From Acidobacteriota bacterium (lineage in GTDB: Bacteria; Acidobacteriota; Blastocatellia; Pyrinomonadales; Pyrinomonadaceae): 10,473 nt of DNA. The DNA is taken from NCBI GenBank assembly GCA_013140875.1, contig JABFSB010000173.1, positions 1 to 10,473 of the forward strand. Reading direction: 5' to 3'. The notes below the pieces were generated by a model. That model worked only from the letters and a program-made list of their open reading frames with translations. It searched no databases and had not been told where the DNA came from. The first letter of the stretch is position 1. Every line of letters begins with the position of its first letter. The translations under genes and the position numbers were made by a program. Positions 5,078 through 10,473 of the stretch are shown in pieces.

Positions 5078-8000
5078 ATGAAGAGCCCCGAAAGTAAACA
5101 AAACTTTGCGTCGATGCGGGACAAGATCCTCGGCTCAAGCGGCAGGGACTATTGGCGCAGCGTCGAAGAATTTGCCGACACGCCGGAATTCGAAGAGTTT
5201 GTAAAACGCGAGTACCCGGCCCATGGCCAGGAGTGGAACGATCCGGTCACGCGCCGCAGCTTCTTAAAGGTAATGGGTGCCACGCTCGCTTTTGCGGGTT
5301 TGAGCGGATGCGTTATCCAGCCGGCGGAAAAAATCGTGCCCAACGTGCGCTCGAACGAAGATGTGCTGCCGGGCAAGCCGCTGTTCTTTGCAACGGCGAT
5401 GACGGTGAACGGGGTCGCGACCGGGCTGCTGGCAAAATCTTTCGAGGGCCGTCCGATAAAAATAGAAGGTAATCCCGAACATCCGGGCAGTCTCGGGGCG
5501 ACGGATGTATTGGCACAGGCTTCGCTTCTTGACATGTACGATCCGGACCGGTCGCAGGAAATCCTTTATCACGGTTCGACGAAATCGTGGTTGAACTTCA
5601 CTACGGCCTTCCGCGCGGCGGTCGCCGAAAACGGAAAGGACGGCGGTGCGGGAATTAGGATATTGACCGAAACCGTTACCTCGCCGACGCTTCAGGCCCA
5701 AATAAAACAGCTTCAAACCGAACTGCCCAACATGAAATGGGTCCAGTACGAGCCGGTCAATAGCGATAACGCGATCGCCGGGGCCAAGCTTGCATTTGGT
5801 TCGCCGGCTCACGCCGTTTACAAGTTCGATAAGGCCGAGCGGGTCCTTTTGCTTGACGCCGATATTTTTTCGGGCTCGAATCCGAGGTATATGGCCGATG
5901 CGATAAAGACGCGGCAATTGCCCGAGAACGGGGCCGAAATGAGCCGCCTTTACGTGGTCGAAACCACGACAACGCTGGCCGGTTCAAAGGCGGACCACCG
6001 TCTCGCGGTCAAGCCGAGCCAGGTAGCCGAGATCGCAAAGGCTGTAGCAAAAGCGGTCGGCGTCGCCGGTGCGAACTCGACCGATACCGCCAACGCCGCA
6101 TGGGTCGCGGGTGTCGCCAAGGACCTCAACGAGCATAAAGGTAAATCGCTGGTCGTCGCGGGCGACAATCAGCCGCCGGCCGTTCACGCGGTCGCCCATG
6201 CGATAAACGGAGCGCTGGGAAACGTCGGGCAAACCGTTACGTACACCGAACCGCTTTCGCCCTACGAAAAGACGCAGATCGAACAGCTTCGCGAATTGGT
6301 TGCCGACATCGACGGCGGACGCGTAAAGATGCTCGTCATGCTCGGCGGAAATCCGGCGTACAACACGCCGGCCGATCTGAAGTTGAACCTCGAGAGACTG
6401 AAAGACAAAGTGCCGCTCAGCGTCCATCTCGGATTGTACTTCGATGAAACAGCCGAGATTTCGTCCTGGCATATCCCGGCGAAACATTATTTGGAAGGTT
6501 GGAGTGACGCCCGCGCTTACGACGGCAGCGTCACACTGGTCCAGCCGCTGATCGAACCGCTTTACGGCGGGAAGAGCGCTCACGAGATCGTCCAGCTTTT
6601 CTTCCGGGAGAACTTCGACAAGAAAGACCTCGATATCGTCAAGGGTTATTGGCAGACGCAGACGATGACGGCGGCGGTTCCGGTTGCGACTCCTCAGCCG
6701 TCGCCGAAGGATGAAGCCTCTAGGGAAACGATAACAATCGCCGAGCGGCCAGCCGCCACTCCGACGCCCGTAGCGGAAAAAGCTGCCGCGACTGCCGCAC
6801 CGGCTTCGCCGCGGACGTTCGAAGACAATTGGCGCAAGGCGGTCCACGATGGATTTGTGCCGAACACCGCTTTGCCCGCAAAGACAGTGACGGCAAGCTC
6901 TGCATTTCTGAGCCAGCCCGAAGTAAAACCGTCAGGCTCAGGTCTGGAAATATCGATCCTACCGGATCCGAGCGTGTACGACGGCCGCTTTACGAACAAC
7001 GGCTGGCTGCAAGAGCTTCCGAACCCGCTGACAAAGATCACGTGGGACAACGTTGCCCTGGTTAGCCCGAAGACAGCCGCCGAACTAAATCTTAATCGCG
7101 GTAACGACCCGGATGAGATCTCGGGCGGCGAGCGTGGGATCGCGTTCATAAACACCCACGGATCGAACATGGCGGCCGACACCGTGACGCTGACCTATCA
7201 GGGCGCGGACATTAAAAAAGCCGTCCCCGTCTGGATATCGCCGGGCCAGCCCGATGGCGTCCTGACGATATTTATGGGTTACGGCCGGACGCGTGCTGGG
7301 CGGATCGGCACGCCGGACGGTAAACCCATAGGCTACAATGCTTTCGACGTGATGCGTTCCGACGCGATGAACTACGGTTTCGGCGGGGTCAAGGCGACGG
7401 GCGAAAAGGCCGAGATCGCGACGACGCAGATCCATTTCAATATGGAAGGCCGCGATATTCTGCGTGTTTTCGACGCGGATGTGTTCGAGGCCACGCCCGA
7501 AAAGTGGCACCAGGAGGATTTCTACGATAAGTCGATGTATAAATCGGCTTACGACGATGTCTATTCGAAGCAGTACGCCGAGAACAACCGGTGGGCAATG
7601 ACCATCGACCTCAACTCGTGTGTCGGCTGCAATGCTTGCGTGCTTGCCTGTCAGTCGGAGAACAATATTCCCGTGGTCGGCAAGGAGCAAGTCCAGAAGA
7701 GCCGTGAAATGCATTGGCTGAGAATCGATTCGTATTTCACCGGCAACGACGTGAACAATCCCGAAGGCTCGCACTTCCAGCCCGTTCTTTGCCAGCAGTG
7801 CGAACAGGCGCCGTGCGAGGTGGTTTGCCCGGTTACGGCCACCGTGCACAACCCCGAAGGGCTGAACGACATGGTCTACAACCGCTGTGTCGGCACGCGT
7901 TATTGCTCGAACAACTGTCCGTACAAGGTGCGTAGGTTCAACTTCCTGCTTTACCAGGATTGGGACACCCCGCAGTACAAGCTTTTGCGAAACCCGGAAG

Positions 8001-8383
8001 TTTCGATCCGAAGCCGCGGCGTAATGGAAAAGTGCACGTACTGCACGCAGCGTATTGCGGCCGTCCGTATCGAAGCACAAAAAGACGCTCGGCCGATAGC
8101 GGACGGCGAAATTCTGACAGCGTGTCAATCGGCTTGTCCGACGGGAGCGATCATTTTCGGTGACATGAACGATCCGTTGAGCAAGATCGCGAAGTCGAAG
8201 AAAGACCATCGTAACTATAATCTGCTCAATGAGTTGAATACTCAGCCGCGGACCACATATCTGGCCGGGTTGAAGAACCAGAACAAGGAAATGCCCGATT
8301 TCAGGCCGCTGAAGCTGCCAAAATCGCACGCTCCTGAAAAAGCCGAAGGCGAAAAGACGGAAGGCGGCGAAAGCGGACATTAA
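5078..8383 (+). CDS. actB: Alternative complex III subunit ActB (Moco-like domain fused to four-cluster Fe-S domain)
   Basis: Predicted 1101-residue periplasmic Fe-S subunit of ACIII. After a 57-residue N-terminal extension comes a Tat signal (TRRSFLKVMGATLAFAGLSG, 58-77) with a lipobox-like Cys at 78. This late Tat signal matches the 'TAT-variant-translocated molybdopterin oxidoreductase' family. Residues about 90-800 form a molybdopterin-oxidoreductase-like fold, which in ActB carries no molybdenum cofactor. It is interrupted by an Ala/Pro/Thr-rich linker (526-578). The C-terminal domain has 15 cysteines in four groups: 848/851/854/858; 905/908/913/917; 937/943/947; 986/989/1016/1020. Thr940 stands where a fourth cysteine would be, so three [4Fe-4S] and one [3Fe-4S] clusters are expected, as known for ACIII. 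The clusters relay electrons from the quinol site in ActC to ActA hemes. The charged tail (after about 1065) is disordered-looking. The start has no SD. PsrAB/HybA-type enzymes are excluded by the fusion and the neighbours. Confidence 0.95.
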   Translation: MKSPESKQNFASMRDKILGSSGRDYWRSVEEFADTPEFEEFVKREYPAHGQEWNDPVTRRSFLKVMGATLAFAGLSGCVIQPAEKIVPNVRSNEDVLPGKPLFFATAMTVNGVATGLLAKSFEGRPIKIEGNPEHPGSLGATDVLAQASLLDMYDPDRSQEILYHGSTKSWLNFTTAFRAAVAENGKDGGAGIRILTETVTSPTLQAQIKQLQTELPNMKWVQYEPVNSDNAIAGAKLAFGSPAHAVYKFDKAERVLLLDADIFSGSNPRYMADAIKTRQLPENGAEMSRLYVVETTTTLAGSKADHRLAVKPSQVAEIAKAVAKAVGVAGANSTDTANAAWVAGVAKDLNEHKGKSLVVAGDNQPPAVHAVAHAINGALGNVGQTVTYTEPLSPYEKTQIEQLRELVADIDGGRVKMLVMLGGNPAYNTPADLKLNLERLKDKVPLSVHLGLYFDETAEISSWHIPAKHYLEGWSDARAYDGSVTLVQPLIEPLYGGKSAHEIVQLFFRENFDKKDLDIVKGYWQTQTMTAAVPVATPQPSPKDEASRETITIAERPAATPTPVAEKAAATAAPASPRTFEDNWRKAVHDGFVPNTALPAKTVTASSAFLSQPEVKPSGSGLEISILPDPSVYDGRFTNNGWLQELPNPLTKITWDNVALVSPKTAAELNLNRGNDPDEISGGERGIAFINTHGSNMAADTVTLTYQGADIKKAVPVWISPGQPDGVLTIFMGYGRTRAGRIGTPDGKPIGYNAFDVMRSDAMNYGFGGVKATGEKAEIATTQIHFNMEGRDILRVFDADVFEATPEKWHQEDFYDKSMYKSAYDDVYSKQYAENNRWAMTIDLNSCVGCNACVLACQSENNIPVVGKEQVQKSREMHWLRIDSYFTGNDVNNPEGSHFQPVLCQQCEQAPCEVVCPVTATVHNPEGLNDMVYNRCVGTRYCSNNCPYKVRRFNFLLYQDWDTPQYKLLRNPEVSIRSRGVMEKCTYCTQRIAAVRIEAQKDARPIADGEILTACQSACPTGAIIFGDMNDPLSKIAKSKKDHRNYNLLNELNTQPRTTYLAGLKNQNKEMPDFRPLKLPKSHAPEKAEGEKTEGGESGH
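6653..6811 (+). other. Low-complexity Ala/Pro/Thr linker inside actB
   Basis: Codons 526-578 of actB encode a segment rich in Ala, Pro, Thr and Glu with repeated short words (ATPQPSPK, PAATPTPVAEKAAATAAPAS). It joins the main Moco-like lobe to the block starting RTFEDNWRKAVHDGF, which continues the family fold. It is in frame and has no stop or frameshift. It resembles flexible periplasmic linkers. Confidence 0.7.
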
Positions 8384-8453
8384 AGGTTTACGCGTTCAAT
8401 CCCGATTCAAAATGAATGAGGCTTGGAACGAAACTGGGAACTGAATCAAGAAT
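8384..8453. other. 70-base actB-actC gap with small inverted repeats
   Basis: GATTCA (8404-8409) and TGAATC (8442-8447) form an outer inverted repeat, and ATTCA/TGAAT (8405-8409 with 8413-8417) an alternative inner hairpin. There is no SD before actC (GGGAAC lies too far upstream, near -18) and no promoter that I would call. The arms are short and may be chance. Confidence 0.3.
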
Positions 8454-9902
8454 ATGGCCGAGTTAAAGGAAATTCAGGAGAGGGTTTATCCGCCGATGGT
8501 CGAGGGCGACCATACGTTTGCGACCGTTTCGGACAAGATCGGTGACCTGACCCTAAAGAAAAAGACGCCGTATCACTGGTTTATCGGTTTTGCGATAGCT
8601 TTCATGGTCGCACAGCTTCTTTTGTTCGCAGTGACGACGCTGCTGGCACGCGGTATCGGAATTTGGGGAAACAATCAGCCGGTTGGCTGGGCGTTCGATA
8701 TCATTAACTTCGTTTGGTGGATCGGCATCGGTCACGCCGGAACGCTGATCTCGGCCATTTTGCTGCTGCTCAATCAAAAGTGGCGTACCTCGATCAATCG
8801 ATTTGCCGAGGCGATGACGCTGTTCGCCGTGGCCTGCGCCGCCATGTTCCCGCTGCTGCATACGGGCCGTCCGTGGCTGGCGGCATACTGGTTGTTCCCG
8901 TACCCGAACACGATGGGCATTTGGCCGCAGTTTCGCTCGCCGCTTATTTGGGACGTTTTCGCGGTTTCGACTTATGCGACGATCTCGCTGCTGTTTTGGT
9001 ACGTCGGGCTGATTCCCGATCTTGCGACGCTGCGTGACCGAGCGAAAAATAAGTTCTTTAAATTTGTGTACGGAGCCCTTTCGTGGGGCTGGCGCGGAAG
9101 TGCCCGTCATTGGCACCGGTACGAGATCGCTTACCTTTTATTAGCCGGCATCTCGACGCCGCTCGTGCTTTCGGTCCACTCGATCGTGTCGTTCGACTTC
9201 TCGGTGTCGCAGGTGCCGGGCTGGCACGCGACCATTTTTCCGCCGTATTTCGTGGCCGGTGCGATCTTTGCCGGATTTGCGATGGTACTTATCCTCTGCA
9301 TACCGCTTCGCGTCTGGTACAACATGAAGGATTTCATCACCGACACCCATCTCATCTATATGGGCAAGGTGATGCTTGCGACCGGGTTGATCGTGGTTTA
9401 CGGGTATGCGATGGAGGCGTTTTTTGGCTGGTACAGCGCTTCCGAATATGAAGTGTTCATGGTGAAGAATCGTATTTGGGAAGGTCCGTATTGGTGGTCG
9501 TACTGGCTGCTGATCTTCTGCAACGGCATGTCGATCCAGCTTTTGTGGTTCAAGAGGTTTAGGGAAAGTCCGTTCTGGCTTTTCATTATTTCTCTGGTCG
9601 TAAGCGTCGGTATGTGGCTGGAGCGCTTCGTGATTATCGTGACCAGTCTTAACCGCGACTTTTTGCCATCGTCTTGGGCGATGTACTCGCCGACTATATT
9701 TGACTGGTCGATGTTTATCGGAACGATCGGATTTTTCTTCACGCTGATCTTTTTGTTCGTGCGGTTTTTGCCGATCATCTCGATTTTCGAGGTGCGGACG
9801 CTGCTGCCGGATGCAAACGTGCACGGGCGTCAGCAGGATTTTGACGAAAGCGTTTTAGAAGTGGAATACACGTGGGAGAAGACGGACGAGCCGAACCGAT
9901 AA
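8454..9902 (+). CDS. actC: Alternative complex III subunit ActC, NrfD-like quinol-binding membrane protein
   Basis: Predicted 482-residue integral membrane protein of the NrfD/PsrC family with about ten hydrophobic helices between residues 42 and 445 and hydrophilic ends. Family blocks include WWIGIGHAGTLISAILLLLN (about 88-107), HTGRPWLAAYWLFPYPN (about 136-152), SVHSIVSFDF (about 242-251) and MWLERFVIIVTSLNRDFLPS (about 385-404). The His and acidic residues in these helices surround the menaquinol/quinol site and proton path in solved ACIII structures. The protein oxidises quinol and hands electrons to the ActB Fe-S domain. ActF, a paralogue found later in act operons, would be similar; the order directly after actB identifies this one as ActC. 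The start at 8454 precedes the usual hydrophilic N-terminus (VYPPMVEGDHTF); no SD is present. It is co-directional with actB and actD, with gaps of 70 and 92 bases. Confidence 0.95.
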   Translation: MAELKEIQERVYPPMVEGDHTFATVSDKIGDLTLKKKTPYHWFIGFAIAFMVAQLLLFAVTTLLARGIGIWGNNQPVGWAFDIINFVWWIGIGHAGTLISAILLLLNQKWRTSINRFAEAMTLFAVACAAMFPLLHTGRPWLAAYWLFPYPNTMGIWPQFRSPLIWDVFAVSTYATISLLFWYVGLIPDLATLRDRAKNKFFKFVYGALSWGWRGSARHWHRYEIAYLLLAGISTPLVLSVHSIVSFDFSVSQVPGWHATIFPPYFVAGAIFAGFAMVLILCIPLRVWYNMKDFITDTHLIYMGKVMLATGLIVVYGYAMEAFFGWYSASEYEVFMVKNRIWEGPYWWSYWLLIFCNGMSIQLLWFKRFRESPFWLFIISLVVSVGMWLERFVIIVTSLNRDFLPSSWAMYSPTIFDWSMFIGTIGFFFTLIFLFVRFLPIISIFEVRTLLPDANVHGRQQDFDESVLEVEYTWEKTDEPNR

Positions 9903-9911
9903 GGGAATTTG

Positions 9912-9990
9912 TTCATTGATACATTTGGCCATTGATTCATTTACGGTTTTCCAAAATGGATCAATGAAAAATGAACGAATGAATCAATAA
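9912..9990. repeat. Interleaved inverted repeats in the actC-actD gap
   Basis: Two perfect inverted repeats interleave. TTCATTGAT (9912-9920) pairs with ATCAATGAA (9960-9968), and ATTGATTCATT (9931-9941) pairs with AATGAATCAAT (9978-9988). The order arm1-arm2-arm1'-arm2' would give a pseudoknot if both formed in RNA. The left side is also a near-perfect tandem duplication of a 16-base unit (9914-9929 and 9930-9945), and the whole stretch can be read as one long imperfect hairpin of about 29-bp arms with its loop near 9945-9956. It fills almost the whole 92-base gap and is strongly AT-rich compared with the genes. Confidence 0.55.
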
Positions 9991-9994
9991 GTTT

Positions 9995-10473
9995 ATGGAC
10001 AGCAATCTATACGGAGTGATGGCGGAATTCGATACGCCGACCGAGTTGGTGGACGCGGCGAATAAGGCTCGCCTTGCCGGATACACCAAGACGGACGCGT
10101 TTTCTCCGTTTCCGCTGCATGAGATCGATGAAGCCCTCGGCATTAAGCGGAGCATCCTGCCGCTGCTCGTTTTCGGCGGTGGTATCACGGGGCTTTTGTC
10201 CGGTCTCGCTTTGCAGACGTTCGTGCATTACATCGATTATCCTTTGAATATCGGCGGCCGGCCCTATCTTAGCTGGCCGTCGTTCATACCGCCTTCTTAC
10301 GAACTGACTATTCTGCTGGCCGGATTTACCGCCGTTTTCGGAATGTTGTTCTTGAACGGCCTGCCCCGGCCTTATCATCCGGTTTTCAATGTACCGAGAT
10401 TCGCCCTTGCAACGCGTGAAAAGTTCTTTCTGATAATCGAAGCAGCCGATCCGAAATATGATCACAACGACGT
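9995..10473 (+). CDS. actD: Alternative complex III subunit ActD (DUF3341), C-terminus cut off by window edge
   Basis: An open frame from the ATG at 9995 runs to the window end: 159 complete codons with no stop. The N-terminus (YGVMAEFDTPTELVDAANKA) is the DUF3341 signature, with GYTKTDAFSPFPLHEIDEAL after it. A first membrane helix (about residues 53-75) follows, then NIGGRPYLSWPSFIPPSYE (about 87-105), a second helix (about 105-125), and NGLPRPYHPVFNVPRFALA (about 126-144). This is the ActD pattern of a two-helix membrane subunit with a soluble domain facing the cytoplasm. ActD is structural and has been suggested to take part in proton handling through the complex; it has no cofactor. Family members are about 170-200 residues, so little is missing. 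No SD precedes the start; the upstream repeat ends 7 bases before it. It is the fourth gene of the act operon; actE and later genes are expected to the right. Confidence 0.95.
   Translation, partial: MDSNLYGVMAEFDTPTELVDAANKARLAGYTKTDAFSPFPLHEIDEALGIKRSILPLLVFGGGITGLLSGLALQTFVHYIDYPLNIGGRPYLSWPSFIPPSYELTILLAGFTAVFGMLFLNGLPRPYHPVFNVPRFALATREKFFLIIEAADPKYDHND

Noticed and set aside
5984..6847. 287-codon minus-strand frame inside actB
   Set aside because: Arg-rich shadow of the actB coding strand with no start signal or known domain.
7085..8380. 431-codon open frame antisense to the actB Fe-S region
   Set aside because: The sense strand encodes an unmistakable Fe-S domain with all cysteine motifs. 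The antisense product is an Arg/His/Val-rich shadow caused by GC-biased codon use.
3164..9902. Possible new system linking the ROK gene to the act operon
   Set aside because: They share direction only. A 258-base gap with its own promoter candidate separates them, and no functional link can be read from sequence.

Overview
The window looks like chromosomal DNA of a moderately GC-rich, Gram-negative aerobic bacterium. The strongest content is the first four genes of an alternative complex III (ACIII) operon, actA-actB-actC-actD. Gene content, the Tat-type ActB and the SD-poor gene starts would suit Acidobacteriota (Blastocatellia/Pyrinomonadaceae-like). That assignment is an inference from general resemblance; Bacteroidota-, Planctomycetota- or Rhodothermota-like hosts also carry act operons.

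Left half, minus strand (1-3005): a partial unrecognised gene runs off the left edge. Next come a small RRM/glycine-rich RNA-binding protein gene with a clear terminator hairpin and a potentially structured leader, about 400 bases of noncoding DNA with several inverted repeats, a GHMP-superfamily sugar kinase, and a DedA/VTT-family membrane protein. At 3006-3163 transcription diverges: a good sigma70-type promoter faces right towards a ROK-family gene and a weaker one faces left towards the dedA-like gene, where an 8-bp inverted repeat flanks the -10 box.

Right half, plus strand (3164-10473): a ROK-family protein lacks the usual zinc-site residues and glycine-rich phosphate loop, so its kinase activity is doubtful. 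A 258-base gap follows, then actA (pentaheme cytochrome c), actB (Tat-signalled molybdopterin-oxidoreductase-like domain fused to a four-cluster Fe-S domain), actC (NrfD-like quinol-binding membrane subunit) and the start of actD (DUF3341 membrane protein). ActC oxidises membrane quinol, ActB and ActA carry Fe-S clusters and hemes, and ActD is a structural membrane subunit. Electrons are expected to pass to a periplasmic cytochrome or directly to a cytochrome oxidase encoded further right.

The act genes are separated by unusually roomy gaps (75, 70 and 92 bases) that contain inverted repeats. The actA-actB gap carries a REPIN-like paired palindrome and the actC-actD gap carries two interleaved perfect inverted repeats. 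I see no clearly new multi-gene system. The most unusual signals are these intergenic palindromes, the possible SD-occluding leader of the RNA-binding protein gene, and the degenerate ROK protein.
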